Below, in pieces: positions 52,772 through 62,397 of a stretch of DNA of 64,000 nt. This DNA comes from JANOMH01 sp031422295. GTDB lineage: Bacteria; Pseudomonadota; Alphaproteobacteria; Rhodobacterales; Rhodobacteraceae. The stretch covers positions 71,725 through 135,724 of the forward strand of contig JANOQM010000084.1 in NCBI GenBank assembly GCA_031422295.1. Reading direction: 5' to 3'. Below the pieces are notes generated by a model, which was not told the DNA's origin, searched no databases, and was given only the letters and a program-made list of their open reading frames with translations. Within the stretch, counting starts at the first letter, position 1. Each line of letters opens with the position of its first letter. The position numbers and the translations under genes are program-made.

Positions 52772-55447
52772 GTGCCATATCTGCTGCCGCATCTGAGGCG
52801 TCCGGTTCTGTTGACCCGGGCGGGGATGTTGGCTGAACGTCTGGTCCGCGCTTTCTGGCCGTTCTGGGTGGCGCTGGCGCTGGCTATCGCCCCGTTGCTG
52901 ATGGGTTGGCAGGACCTGATGGCGTTGGAGCTTTTCTGGGCCTGCGCGGTTCTGGCCGTGTTGGCGCTGGGCGTCACGGCGGTCTGGGGTTTGCGCCGGT
53001 TTCACTGGCCCGGTCAGGCCGAAGCAGTGGCCCGGGTGGACGCATCGCTGCGCGGCAGACCGATTGCCACTTTGGCCGACCGGCAGGCGATTGGGGCTGC
53101 GGACCCCGCCTCGGCTGCGGTCTGGGCCGCGCATCTAGACCGGATGACCGAACGCACCCGGCAGGCGCGGATGGTTGAACCTGACCTGACACTGTCCAGC
53201 CGTGATCCGTTTGGTCTGCGCTATATTGCCTTGTTGTTCATGGTGACCGCCCTGTTGTTCGGGTCGCTGTGGCGGGTCGGGTCGGTGGTTGACATCGGTG
53301 CAGGCGGGCAGGCGGTTCTGGCCACTGGCCCCGCATGGGAAGGCTGGGTTGAACCGCCCGCCTATACTGGCAAGCCGTCAATCTATCTGGCCGATGTGCC
53401 GCCGGGCAATCTGTCGGTTCCGCAGGGCAGCACCCTGACCTTGCGCCTGTATGGTGAGATTGGCGATCTGACCGTGGCCGAAACCGTGTCAGGCCGGATT
53501 GGCGAGATTGGCAGCGCTGCCGGGGCGCAGCAGAGTTTCCAGATCATGCAGGCCGGTAATCTGGCGATCAATGGCGCGGGTGGGGCCGAATGGAAGGTCA
53601 GCATCATCCCTGATCTGCCCCCGACCGTATCGCTGACCGGCCCGGTCGATGCCGATGCCGAAGGGCAGATGTCGCAACCTTTTGCCGCGTCGGATGATTT
53701 TGGCGTGCTGGCTGGTCAGGCGACGATCACCCTTGATCTGGCGGCGGTGGCCCGGATCTTTGGGCTGGCGGCCCAGCCCGATGCCCGCGACCCGATTATC
53801 ATCGACCTGCCGATGCCCTTTACCGGCGACCGGGCCGCGTTCGAGGATGTGTTGGTCGATAATTTCAGCGAACATCCGTTTGCCAATCTGCCGGTGATCC
53901 TGACCCTGCAGGTGACTGACGCCAGCGGGCAGGTCGGTGTGACCGAACCTGCGCCGCTGGTCCTGCCCGGACGGCGGTTTTTTCAGCCGGTGGCCCGTGC
54001 GGTCATAGAACAGCGCCGCGATTTGCTGTGGTCGATGGCCAATGGCCGACAGGTCAGCCAGATCCTCAAAGCGGTGTCGCATTATCCAGAGGATTTGTTT
54101 CCCAATGAAACGACCTATCTGCGTTTGCGTATGACCCTGCGCAGTCTGGATGGCATGCTGGACGTTGGTCTGACAGTTGCCGGGCAGGACGAGATTGCTA
54201 CCGCCTTGTACGAACTGGCGGTTCAGCTTGAGGATGGCACCCTGGCCGATGCCCGCGAGCGATTGCGCCGCGCGCAGGAACGGCTGTCCGAGGCGATGCG
54301 TAATGGCGCCTCTGATGCCGAAATAGCCGAATTGATGCAGGAATTGCGCGAAGCGACCGATGATTATGTTGAAATGCTCGCCCAGAATATGGAGCCGGGG
54401 CAGGACCAGACCGATACGCCGCAATCTGCACAAGACGAGAATATGCAGGTCACGCAAGACGAAATTCAGGCCCTGATGGACCGCATTCAGGAACTGATGG
54501 AAGAAGGCCGGATGGCCGAGGCCGCCGAACTAATGGACCAGTTGAACGAACTGATGGAAAACCTGCAGGTCACCCAAGGTGATGGCCAGGGCAACGGTCC
54601 GCCCACCCCCGGCCAGCAATCCATGCAGGATTTGCAGGATAGTCTGCGTGAACAACAAGAACTGACCGACGAGGCGTTCCGCGAATTGCAGGACGAGTTC
54701 AATCCGGGCCAGCAGGGTCAGGACCAGCCACAGGGCCAGCCCGGCCAAGATGGTCAGGACCCGGGCCAACAGGGCGAGGATGGCCAGCAGCAGGGCCAAC
54801 AACCCGGCGAGCAACCGGGGCAGGGGCAGGATGGCCAGCAGGGCCAAGACGGCCAGCAACAGGGCGAGGGTCAGGGTCAGGGCGAAAATGATGTGCCCGG
54901 GCAGCAGGATGGCAACGGTCAGGGTGGCGAAGGCCGCGATCAGGGCCAGACGCTGGCCGACCGCCAGCAGGCCCTGCGCGATGAGTTGGCCCGCCAGCGC
55001 GGCAACTTGCCCGGCCTGACCGGGGAACAGGCCGAAGCCGCCGAACGCGCGTTAGAAGAGGCCGAGGGTGCGATGGACGGGGCGGAACAGGCCCTGCGCG
55101 ACGGCGATCTGGCAGGCGCGATTGAAAATCAGGCGACTGCGATGGATGCTTTGCGCGAGGGGCTGCGCAATCTGGGTCGTGCCTTGGCCGAAAACGAAAC
55201 GCAGGACCCCGGCGATGGCACCCAAAGTGCGGATGCGACCGGCCAGGTTGAACCCGCCCGCCGTGACCCGTTGGGCCGCGAAATTGGCAATACCGGTCAA
55301 TATGGCAGCGACGAGACCATGTTGCAGGGGCAGGATATTTATCGCCGTGCCGAAGACTTGTTGAATGAAATCCGCCGCCGGGCCGGAGAGCAAGAGCGAC
55401 CGGAAGGGGAACTGGATTACCTGCGCCGGTTGCTGGAGCGGTTCTGA
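52772..55447 (+). CDS. TIGR02302/DUF4175 family membrane protein with Gln-Gly-rich tail
   Basis: 891 aa. Two N-terminal transmembrane helices (WPFWVALALAIAPLLM and CAVLAVLALGVTAVWGL), a third at LLFMVTALLFGSLWRV, then a large extracytoplasmic part, a helical coiled-coil-like region (ELAVQLEDGTLADARERLRRAQERL), and a low-complexity segment of about 100 residues built from GQ, GQQG and DGQ units (54690-54960), ending in a basic conserved stretch. Start: the listed GTG is 17 bases after AGGAG; an in-frame CTG at 52763 would be better spaced. Family function is unknown; it follows lysA in Rhodobacterales. Confidence 0.88.
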   Translation: MPYLLPHLRRPVLLTRAGMLAERLVRAFWPFWVALALAIAPLLMGWQDLMALELFWACAVLAVLALGVTAVWGLRRFHWPGQAEAVARVDASLRGRPIATLADRQAIGAADPASAAVWAAHLDRMTERTRQARMVEPDLTLSSRDPFGLRYIALLFMVTALLFGSLWRVGSVVDIGAGGQAVLATGPAWEGWVEPPAYTGKPSIYLADVPPGNLSVPQGSTLTLRLYGEIGDLTVAETVSGRIGEIGSAAGAQQSFQIMQAGNLAINGAGGAEWKVSIIPDLPPTVSLTGPVDADAEGQMSQPFAASDDFGVLAGQATITLDLAAVARIFGLAAQPDARDPIIIDLPMPFTGDRAAFEDVLVDNFSEHPFANLPVILTLQVTDASGQVGVTEPAPLVLPGRRFFQPVARAVIEQRRDLLWSMANGRQVSQILKAVSHYPEDLFPNETTYLRLRMTLRSLDGMLDVGLTVAGQDEIATALYELAVQLEDGTLADARERLRRAQERLSEAMRNGASDAEIAELMQELREATDDYVEMLAQNMEPGQDQTDTPQSAQDENMQVTQDEIQALMDRIQELMEEGRMAEAAELMDQLNELMENLQVTQGDGQGNGPPTPGQQSMQDLQDSLREQQELTDEAFRELQDEFNPGQQGQDQPQGQPGQDGQDPGQQGEDGQQQGQQPGEQPGQGQDGQQGQDGQQQGEGQGQGENDVPGQQDGNGQGGEGRDQGQTLADRQQALRDELARQRGNLPGLTGEQAEAAERALEEAEGAMDGAEQALRDGDLAGAIENQATAMDALREGLRNLGRALAENETQDPGDGTQSADATGQVEPARRDPLGREIGNTGQYGSDETMLQGQDIYRRAEDLLNEIRRRAGEQERPEGELDYLRRLLERF

Positions 55448-55466
55448 CATAGGTCTGATGCCTGTG

Positions 55467-56657
55467 TCAGCCGTCGGTTTGTTCGGTGGCCGGGGCGGCG
55501 GGTGGCGTGACCTGAGGTGTCGGCGTTTCGGTTCCCACAGTTGCGGGCGGGTCGATTGCTGCGGGTTCTGGTGCCGGGGCCACTGGCGGCGTGGTGTCAG
55601 CGGCCGGGGCCGCAGTGGCACCGGCATCCGGATCAGCCGCAGCCGGGTCCGACTGATTTGCGATAAAGGACTGCATTTTCAGGTCGATCCACAGACGCGC
55701 GTCATTGACCACTTCGACATAGCGGGTCAGCACGGGTTCGGCCTGTGGGATCAGCGCACTGATCCGGGCCGCACCCAGATAAAGCCCGACAAGAATCGCG
55801 CAGATCAGCATTACTGTCGTGAATCCAAATCGCGCCCCGCGTTTGCGTTGGACCGCGACAGGTTCATCCTGACTGTCGCCCTGACGTTCGGCTGTCGAGC
55901 GCAGGCTTGAGTTAATTTCTTCGATGTCGGGCAACAATTCCCTACGGGTCGCAGGCCCTGAAGATGTTGGTGCGCTGACCGCCGGGGCCGCCTCTCCACG
56001 CATCCGTGCCATGCGGCGGCGCGATTCTTCGCTGCGCTGGTCGTCCGGATCAGCGCTGGCCTCGGGCGGTTCGCCAAACCGGGGCGGGCCTTCGGCTGTG
56101 CGCGAAGCGGCCTCTCTGGCGGCCTCTTCCCGCAACATTTCGGCAAGGGCAGGTGTCAGACTACGGCGTTGCAATCCGCCAGCGGTCAAAACGGTCTGAT
56201 CGTCGGGGTTGTCGTCTGGCGGTTCGGTCGTGGCGGGCAGTAGTTCGGGCTGTGGTTCAGAATGTGCTTCAGGCTGTGGTTCCTGAACTGCGTTATTGTC
56301 CTGCGCATCAGCCAAGAACACAGCGGATTCCGGCTCTGGTTCAGTTTCAGCTTCTGGTTCCGGCTCATGTTCAGCCTCAACCTCAGCCTCAGCCTTGACC
56401 TCAACCTCGGGCTGAATTTCTGGTTCAGGTTCGGCTGCGTCAGCCAAATGCGCTGGCTCAGACGCTGGATCGGATTCGGGCACAAGGTCGGGCCCAAGGT
56501 CGGGCAATGGCTCGCCCGCTTCGGCGGCCTCGGACGCGCCGGGGCGTTCAAACCATGTGTGGCCGCAATTGGAGCATTGCACGTCGCGCCCCGCAACCGG
56601 GATCACATCATCGGCAATCTCATATTGCGCCCCGCAATTGGGGCAAATCAATCTCAT
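55467..56657 (-). CDS. Zinc-ribbon (MJ0042) membrane protein with Glu-Pro repeats
   Basis: 396 aa. N-terminal zinc ribbon: CPNCGAQYEIADDVIP and later VQCSNCGHTWF (CxxC...CxxC). Then a long acidic Glu/Pro/Ala region (EPEPEIQPEVEVKAEAEVE, and repeated EPEPEAE), an Arg-rich middle, one transmembrane helix (TTVMLICAILVGLYLGA), and a Pro/Ala-rich tail that would be periplasmic. The MJ0042 domain is common in alphaproteobacterial proteins of unknown function, some linked to polar or cell-cycle proteins. Divergent from ftsE. Confidence 0.82.
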   Translation of the reverse strand: MRLICPNCGAQYEIADDVIPVAGRDVQCSNCGHTWFERPGASEAAEAGEPLPDLGPDLVPESDPASEPAHLADAAEPEPEIQPEVEVKAEAEVEAEHEPEPEAETEPEPESAVFLADAQDNNAVQEPQPEAHSEPQPELLPATTEPPDDNPDDQTVLTAGGLQRRSLTPALAEMLREEAAREAASRTAEGPPRFGEPPEASADPDDQRSEESRRRMARMRGEAAPAVSAPTSSGPATRRELLPDIEEINSSLRSTAERQGDSQDEPVAVQRKRGARFGFTTVMLICAILVGLYLGAARISALIPQAEPVLTRYVEVVNDARLWIDLKMQSFIANQSDPAAADPDAGATAAPAADTTPPVAPAPEPAAIDPPATVGTETPTPQVTPPAAPATEQTDG

Positions 56658-56821
56658 ATTATGCGTCCCTCTGCCCTAACACCGCAACCACAACACGTTT
56701 GTTAACCATATTCTAGCAACGGATCGCGCATTCGCCAAGGATTTGACAGCGAATGTTCCTGCGCGGATTGAAACCGTTGCATGATTTGGGCAGAAGGGGG
56801 GCGGGAAATGGGGGGTAATCT

Positions 56822-57496
56822 GTGATCGAGCTTCGCAACGTGGCTTATAGTTATGGCGGAGCCGAGCTGTTTGCAGATGTGTCGCTGGTGCTTGCACCGG
56901 GATCTTTTCATTTTTTGACGGGTCCTTCGGGTGCCGGAAAAACCACGCTACTAAAATTATGTTACGCAGAGCTTACCACCACAGCGGGTCAGGTGATGTT
57001 ATTTGGCGAAGAAAGCCGGGGTCTGAGCCGGGACGGTATTGCGCTGGCGCGCCGCCGGATTGGGGTGGTGCATCAGGATTGCCAGTTTCTGGACCATTTG
57101 CCGTTGGCCGAAAACGTGGCACTGCCGCTGACTGTGGCCGGACGCAAGGGCGATGCCGCGCAAGATCTGGATGAATTGCTGGGCTGGGTCGGCCTGACCG
57201 GGCAAGCTGCGCAATTGCCGCCATCGCTGTCAGGCGGCGAGCGGCAACGGGCTGCATTGGCCCGCGCGGTGATCATGTCGCCGGATGTGATCATCGCCGA
57301 TGAACCGACCGGCAATGTCGATTGGGAAATGTCACAGCGGCTGCTGTCCCTGTTGGTCGAGTTGAATAAGATGGGCAAAGCAGTTCTGATTGCCACGCAT
57401 GATCTGAACCTGATCCGGGCTGCCAAGGCCCAAGTTCCGGCCCGTATTTTGCGCCTGCGCGGCGGGCGGCTGCAATCGGCGGGGGTGGATTTGTGA
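56822..57496 (+). CDS. ftsE: Cell division ATP-binding protein FtsE
   Basis: 224 aa ABC ATPase that with FtsX drives amidase activation at the septum. Walker A LTGPSGAGKTTLLKLCY, signature LSGGERQRAALARAV, Walker B VIIADEPTGNVDW, H-loop LIATHDLNLI. GTG start. It overlaps ftsX by four bases (GTGA). The GNVD in Walker B region is as in other FtsE proteins. Confidence 0.95.
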   Translation: MIELRNVAYSYGGAELFADVSLVLAPGSFHFLTGPSGAGKTTLLKLCYAELTTTAGQVMLFGEESRGLSRDGIALARRRIGVVHQDCQFLDHLPLAENVALPLTVAGRKGDAAQDLDELLGWVGLTGQAAQLPPSLSGGERQRAALARAVIMSPDVIIADEPTGNVDWEMSQRLLSLLVELNKMGKAVLIATHDLNLIRAAKAQVPARILRLRGGRLQSAGVDL

Positions 57497-58398
57497 AGGT
57501 TCAGGTGGGGCGGTTTTTCGCATTGATCGCAGGCGATCCGCAGGCGGACCGGGCGGTTCCGCCAACCGGGTTTACGGCGCAGCTGACCGTTTTTACTGCC
57601 GGGGCCATGGCGTTTCTGGCGGTCTTTGCGCTGTCGTTGTCGCTGGCCACCGGACGGTTAGCAAATCGTTGGGCGTCGGAACTGGCGCAGACCGCGACTT
57701 TGCGCATTTCAGCCCCTGCCGACCAGATGGCCGCGCAAACGGCTGCTGCGATTCGCCTGCTAGAAACGACGCCGGGCATCGCCAGTGCCCGGGCGTTGAG
57801 CAGGGAAGAAGAAATGGCCCTGCTGGAGCCGTGGTTCGGGGCAGAACTGCCGGTGGATAGCCTTCCGATCCCGCAACTGATCGAAATCATCGAACAGGCC
57901 GACGGGTTTGACCCGGTTGGCCTGCGCGCAAGGCTGCAGGCCGAAGTGCCCGGCGCGGTGCTGGATGACCATACCCGCTGGCGCGAACCGCTGGTCGAGG
58001 CCGCCAGCCGGTTGCGCAGTCTGGGATGGGTTGCGCTGATCCTGATTGCCGGGGCCACCGGGGCGATGATCACATTGGCCGCCCAATCTGCCCTTGCCGC
58101 CAATGCCCAAGTGATCCGCGTGCTGCGTCTGGTCGGCGCGCGTGACGTGTATATCGCCCGCGCCTTTGTCCGCCGGTTTACGTTTCGCGCCTTGTTCGGC
58201 GCGGCGACGGGTTGTCTGGCGGGCATGGTGGCTGTGTTCCTATTGCCCAGCGGGGATGTCGCGGGCGGTTTTCTGCCTGGCTTTGGGCTGCAGGGCGCAC
58301 ATTGGCTTTACCCTTTGGCGATTCCGCCCCTGGCCGCCGCTGTGGCGTTTGTGGCGACCCGTTCCGCCGCCCTGCGGTCTTTGCGAGAGCAATCATGA
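57493..58398 (+). CDS. ftsX: Cell division protein FtsX
   Basis: 301 aa membrane partner of FtsE. Four hydrophobic segments: AMAFLAVFALSLSLATGRLA near the N-terminus, then three at LGWVALILIAGATGAMITLAA, LFGAATGCLAGMVAVFLL and WLYPLAIPPLAAAVAFVAT, with a periplasmic domain between the first and second (QTATLRISAPADQMAAQTAA). Start overlaps ftsE stop; its own stop overlaps plsC (ATGA). Confidence 0.92.
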   Translation: MKVQVGRFFALIAGDPQADRAVPPTGFTAQLTVFTAGAMAFLAVFALSLSLATGRLANRWASELAQTATLRISAPADQMAAQTAAAIRLLETTPGIASARALSREEEMALLEPWFGAELPVDSLPIPQLIEIIEQADGFDPVGLRARLQAEVPGAVLDDHTRWREPLVEAASRLRSLGWVALILIAGATGAMITLAAQSALAANAQVIRVLRLVGARDVYIARAFVRRFTFRALFGAATGCLAGMVAVFLLPSGDVAGGFLPGFGLQGAHWLYPLAIPPLAAAVAFVATRSAALRSLREQS

Positions 58399-59138
58399 AG
58401 CGTCAGATTCAATTGATCCGGTCGGTGCTGTTTATTGGGCAGATGTATTTTGCGATGCTGCCGGTCGCAGTGATTTATGGCCCATGGGCGGTGTTCAGCC
58501 GGGAGGGGGCGGTGGCCGCCTGTCATGCGTGGTGCAGTTGGGTCCGCTGGACCGCAGGCTGGATGATCGGGTTGCGTACCGAAGTGCGCGGGCTGCCGCC
58601 CACAGACGAATGCATGATTGCCGCCAAGCACCAGTCGTTTCTGGACATTATCATGATCTATTCCGCCGTCCCACGCGGCAAGTTCATCATGAAAAAGCAG
58701 CTGACGTATGCCCCGATTTTGGGCCAGTTCGCGCTGCGCATTGGCTGTATTCCCGTGGACCGGGGCAAGCGGGGGCAGGCGATTAAACAAATGATTGCCG
58801 ATGTATCGGCGGGCCGGTCAGAACCGGGCCAGTTGATCATCTACCCACAGGGCACCCGGATCGCCCCCGGCGTTATCGCCCCCTACAAGGCAGGCTCGGG
58901 CGCGTTATACCGCGAGTTGGGGCAGGATTGCGTGCCTGTGGCCTGCAACGTCGGCGTGTTCTGGCCCCGGCATGGGTTTTATCGCAAGCCGGGATTGGCG
59001 GTGATCGAGTTTCTGCCGCGCATCCCAAAGTGGCTGCCGGTAGAAGAATTCATGGCCCGGTTAGAGGCCGAAGTTGAAGCCCGGTCGAACCAGCTGATGG
59101 CCGAAGCCGGGTTTGTCGCCGCACCAAAGCTGAGTTGA
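58395..59138 (+). CDS. plsC: 1-acyl-sn-glycerol-3-phosphate acyltransferase
   Basis: 247 aa. Makes phosphatidate from lysophosphatidate. Catalytic HxxxxD appears in AAKHQSFLDIIMIY (HQSFLD), the second motif in LIIYPQGTRIAPG (EGTR-like, here QGTR) and the membrane helix near the start (LFIGQMYFAMLPVAVIY). Begins at ATG 58395 overlapping ftsX. Association with ftsEX is common in Rhodobacterales and links septation with phospholipid synthesis. Confidence 0.93.
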   Translation: MKRQIQLIRSVLFIGQMYFAMLPVAVIYGPWAVFSREGAVAACHAWCSWVRWTAGWMIGLRTEVRGLPPTDECMIAAKHQSFLDIIMIYSAVPRGKFIMKKQLTYAPILGQFALRIGCIPVDRGKRGQAIKQMIADVSAGRSEPGQLIIYPQGTRIAPGVIAPYKAGSGALYRELGQDCVPVACNVGVFWPRHGFYRKPGLAVIEFLPRIPKWLPVEEFMARLEAEVEARSNQLMAEAGFVAAPKLS

Positions 59139-59243
59139 ATCCTGCCTTGTCGGCCAAGGCTGGCTTGAAAAGTTAGCTGCGTTTTCACCTACCCTTGCCG
59201 CACAAGGCTGGTTTTTGACCCGACAAGTCGTCAGACTGGCACC

Positions 59244-60287
59244 ATGACTAATCTCGGCATCCCGATTGCGCTGTTGTCGGCCCTGTTGTTTGGGGCCAGC
59301 ACCCCCTTGGCCAAGGTGCTGCTGGAGGCCGTTGATCCATGGATGTTGGCGGGGCTGCTGTATCTGGGCGCGGGCATCGGGCTGGGTTGTTATCGGCTGG
59401 GTCAGGCGGCCATGCGGCGGCCCCGGGGCGAGACCGGGCTGCAGCGGGCTGATCTGCCCTGGCTGGCGCTGGTTGTGCTGGCGGGCGGTATTGCCGGGCC
59501 GGTGTTTTTGATGTTCGGGCTGGCCCGGACCGATGCTGCCAGCGCATCGCTTTTGCTGAACCTTGAAGGGTTGGCGACCATGCTGATCGCATGGACCGTG
59601 TTTCGGGAAAATGTGGACCGGCGGTTACTGGTCGGGGCTATGGCCATTTTGGCGGGGGCAATGCTTTTGTCTTGGCAGGGTGCGGCGTCGCTTAATCTGG
59701 GGGCGGGGCTGATTGCCTTGGCCTGTTTGTGCTGGGGGGTCGACAATAATCTGACCCGCAGATTATCCGGGGCGGACCCGTTGCAGATTGCGATGATCAA
59801 GGGGTTGGGGGCGGGCAGTGTGAACCTAAGCATTGCCCTGATGCAGGGCAGTGACTGGCCCGCCCCCGGCGCGGTGCTGACCAGCGGGCTGATCGGATTT
59901 CTGGGCTATGGCGTCAGTCTGGCCCTGTTCATTCTGGCGTTGCGCCATCTTGGGGCGGCGCGGACGGGGGCGTATTTCTCGCTCTCGCCCTTTGTCGGGG
60001 CGGCGCTGGCGGTTGTTTTGCTGTCGGAACCGCTGAACATACAACTGGTCGTGGGTGGCGGGCTGATGGCCCTTGGCCTATGGCTGCACCTGACCGAACA
60101 GCACGCCCATGACCATGCGCACAGCCCGATGGATCACGATCACCGCCATATGCATGACGACCATCACCAGCATGACCACCCGCCCGGAACCGTGGCAACC
60201 GCGCCGCATGCCCATCCGCATCACCATGCCCCGCTGACCCACCGGCATGCCCATTTTCCCGATCTGCATCACCGCCACGATCATTGA
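59244..60287 (+). CDS. DMT/EamA family transporter with histidine-rich tail
   Basis: 347 aa with ten predicted helices in two EamA halves (LFGASTPLAKVLLEAVDPWML in the first; LACLCWGVDNNLTRRLSGADP in the second). The last ~65 residues contain 24 histidines with Asp, e.g. HAHDHAHSPMDHDHRHMHDD and HAHPHHHAPLTHRHAHFPD, a metal-binding tail rarely seen in plain EamA permeases. Transport of a metal ion or metal-regulated export is inferred; the substrate is unknown. Confidence 0.88.
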   Translation: MTNLGIPIALLSALLFGASTPLAKVLLEAVDPWMLAGLLYLGAGIGLGCYRLGQAAMRRPRGETGLQRADLPWLALVVLAGGIAGPVFLMFGLARTDAASASLLLNLEGLATMLIAWTVFRENVDRRLLVGAMAILAGAMLLSWQGAASLNLGAGLIALACLCWGVDNNLTRRLSGADPLQIAMIKGLGAGSVNLSIALMQGSDWPAPGAVLTSGLIGFLGYGVSLALFILALRHLGAARTGAYFSLSPFVGAALAVVLLSEPLNIQLVVGGGLMALGLWLHLTEQHAHDHAHSPMDHDHRHMHDDHHQHDHPPGTVATAPHAHPHHHAPLTHRHAHFPDLHHRHDH

Positions 60288-60336
60288 ACCCGGCTACGTG
60301 ATGTGGTCAGGTCAGGGATCAAAGGTTGGGGGTAAC

Positions 60337-61281
60337 ATGCATATACTGATTATCGGTGCGGCGGGGATGCTGGGGCGCAAACTGACGGCGTCGCTGCTGG
60401 CAGACCCGCTGGGGGCCGACACCCGGTTGACCCTTGCCGATGTGGTAGCCCCGGCGCAGGTGCGGGGGGCGGTCTGCCTGACCATTGATCTGGCCAGCCC
60501 TGCCACCGCCACAGCGCTGATTGCCGGTCGTCCCGATGTGATTTTTCATCTGGCCGCGATTGTGTCGGGCGAGGCCGAGGTGGATTTTGACAAAGGCTAT
60601 ACCGTCAATCTGGACGCGTCCCGCTGGTTGTTCGAGGCGATCCGGGCGCAGGCTAACTATTGCCCGCGCGTGGTCTTCGCGTCGTCTGCTGCCGTGTTCG
60701 GCACCCCCTTTGCCGCTGTCATCGACGATGATTTCAACCTGACCCCGCGCACGTCCTATGGCACCCAAAAGGCCATCACCGAACTGCTGCTGGCCGATTA
60801 TTCCCGGCGCGGGTTTCTGGATGGGATCGGGCTGCGCCTGCCGACCATTTGCATCCGGCCCGGCCTGCCGAACCGCGCGGCCTCGGGGTTTTTCAGCAAT
60901 ATCCTGCGCGAACCTTTGGTGGGCCAGCCTGCCATCCTGCCGGTCCGCGACACATTGCGCCACTGGTTCGCAAGCCCGCGTGCGGCGGTGGGATTCCTGC
61001 GCCATGCCGCTGTGGTCGATACCGCGCCGATGGAGCAGCGCCGCAGCCTGAACATGCCGGGCCTGTCGGCGACGGTGGCGGAAGAGATCGAGGCGTTGCG
61101 CCGGGTGGCCGGGCAAAAGGCGGTGGACCTGATCCAGATCAGCCCTGATCCGGCCATCGCCACTATAGTCGAGGCTTGGGCGCAGGCGTTCAACCCGGTC
61201 CGCGCCCGTGCCATGGGCTTTGCTGCTGACGCCAGTTTTGATGCGATCATTCAGGCCCATATTGCGGATGAGTTGACTTAA
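60337..61281 (+). CDS. NAD-dependent epimerase/dehydrogenase, D-erythronate dehydrogenase-like
   Basis: 314 aa extended SDR. NAD-binding GAAGMLGRKL at the N-terminus, catalytic YGTQK (YxxxK) in TSYGTQKAITELLL, FASSAAVFG with the active-site Ser, and the DenD family stretches ADVVAPAQVRGAVCLTIDLA and RLPTICIRPGLPN. Closest recalled family: DenD (D-erythronate dehydrogenase), which feeds a four-carbon acid catabolism route; no otnK or otnI is nearby. The ATG at 60337 is chosen; an earlier in-frame ATG overlaps the transporter. Confidence 0.82.
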   Translation: MHILIIGAAGMLGRKLTASLLADPLGADTRLTLADVVAPAQVRGAVCLTIDLASPATATALIAGRPDVIFHLAAIVSGEAEVDFDKGYTVNLDASRWLFEAIRAQANYCPRVVFASSAAVFGTPFAAVIDDDFNLTPRTSYGTQKAITELLLADYSRRGFLDGIGLRLPTICIRPGLPNRAASGFFSNILREPLVGQPAILPVRDTLRHWFASPRAAVGFLRHAAVVDTAPMEQRRSLNMPGLSATVAEEIEALRRVAGQKAVDLIQISPDPAIATIVEAWAQAFNPVRARAMGFAADASFDAIIQAHIADELT

Positions 61282-61296
61282 TTCGGAGGTGACCCC

Positions 61297-62328
61297 ATGC
61301 CCCAGACCGACCGGATCAATCGGCGTTTCACCCTCGCCGAACGGCCCAAGGGCCCGCCGACTGACCGCACCTTGCGGCTTGACGAGGGTCCGCTGCCGGT
61401 GCCCGGACCGGGGCAGATGCTGCTGCGCACCGTCTATTTGTCGCTGGACCCCTATATGCGCGGCAGGATGAGCGATGCGCCGTCTTATGCCGCGCCGGTC
61501 GGAATCGGCGAGGTCATGGTCGGCGGGACGGTGGCGGAGGTGATCACCTCCGACATTGCCCGCTTTGCCCCCGGTGATTGGGTGCTGAGTTACAGCGGCT
61601 GGCAGGATTACGCGGTTTCGGATGGCAAGGGCGTGTCACCTTTGGGCCGCGACCCCGTGCAGCCGTCACGGGCGCTGGGGATCATGGGGATGCCGGGGTT
61701 TACCGCCTGGGCCGGGTTGCAGGAAATTGGTCAGCCCAAGCCGGGGGAAACCGTGGTGGTCGCTGCGGCGACTGGTCCGGTGGGGGCCACGGTGGGCCAG
61801 ATTGCCCAACTGCGGGGGTGCCGGGTGGTGGGTATCGCCGGAGGGCCCGAGAAATGCGCCTATGCCGTTGAGGCGCTGGGGTTTGATGCCTGTCTGGATC
61901 ACAAAGCCCCTGATCTTGCGGGCAGGCTTAAGGACGCCACGCCGCAGGGCATCGACATCTATTTCGAGAATGTCGGCGGTGACGTGCTGGATGCGGTCCT
62001 GCCGCGCCTGAATACCAATGCCCGTGTGCCGGTCTGTGGAATTGTTTCACAATATAATGCAACCGCTCTGCCAAAAGGGCCGGACCGCATGGGCTGGCTG
62101 ATGGGGCAGATATTGCGCAAGCGGATCACCCTGCGCGGATTTATCATCTTTGATGATTTCGGGCATCTGTATCCGGCATTTGCGAAAGAGATGGGGGCAT
62201 GGATTGCCGCCGGGCAGATCAGTTACCGCGAACAGGTGGTCGAGGGGTTGGAAAATGCCCCTGCCGCCTTTGCCGGGATGCTGACTGGCGCGAATTTCGG
62301 CAAGCTGGTGGTCCGCGTCGGCTCCTGA
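61297..62328 (+). CDS. NADP-dependent medium-chain oxidoreductase (MDR, CurA/leukotriene B4 12-hydroxydehydrogenase type)
   Basis: 343 aa zinc-free MDR. Seen: LSLDPYMRGRMSDAPSYAAPVGIGEVM (family N-terminus), and the NADP-binding AAATGPVGATVGQIAQLRGCRVVGIAGG. GGAGGTG precedes the ATG. Probably reduces alpha,beta-unsaturated ketones or aldehydes. Follows the SDR gene by 15 bases and may be cotranscribed. Confidence 0.9.
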   Translation: MPQTDRINRRFTLAERPKGPPTDRTLRLDEGPLPVPGPGQMLLRTVYLSLDPYMRGRMSDAPSYAAPVGIGEVMVGGTVAEVITSDIARFAPGDWVLSYSGWQDYAVSDGKGVSPLGRDPVQPSRALGIMGMPGFTAWAGLQEIGQPKPGETVVVAAATGPVGATVGQIAQLRGCRVVGIAGGPEKCAYAVEALGFDACLDHKAPDLAGRLKDATPQGIDIYFENVGGDVLDAVLPRLNTNARVPVCGIVSQYNATALPKGPDRMGWLMGQILRKRITLRGFIIFDDFGHLYPAFAKEMGAWIAAGQISYREQVVEGLENAPAAFAGMLTGANFGKLVVRVGS

Positions 62329-62397
62329 CACCGGACTTGCACCCATGGCCTGCCCGCGCTAGCACCCCTGCGGACGGATGCACAAAGGGCCGCAGCG

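Noticed and set aside
54690..54960. CRISPR-like or satellite array
   Set aside because: The repetition is in frame within the DUF4175 gene (GQ-rich protein tract), without regular spacers.
56340..56460. Repeat array in CAG/CTC-rich DNA
   Set aside because: It codes the Glu-Pro-Ala repeats of the zinc-ribbon protein.
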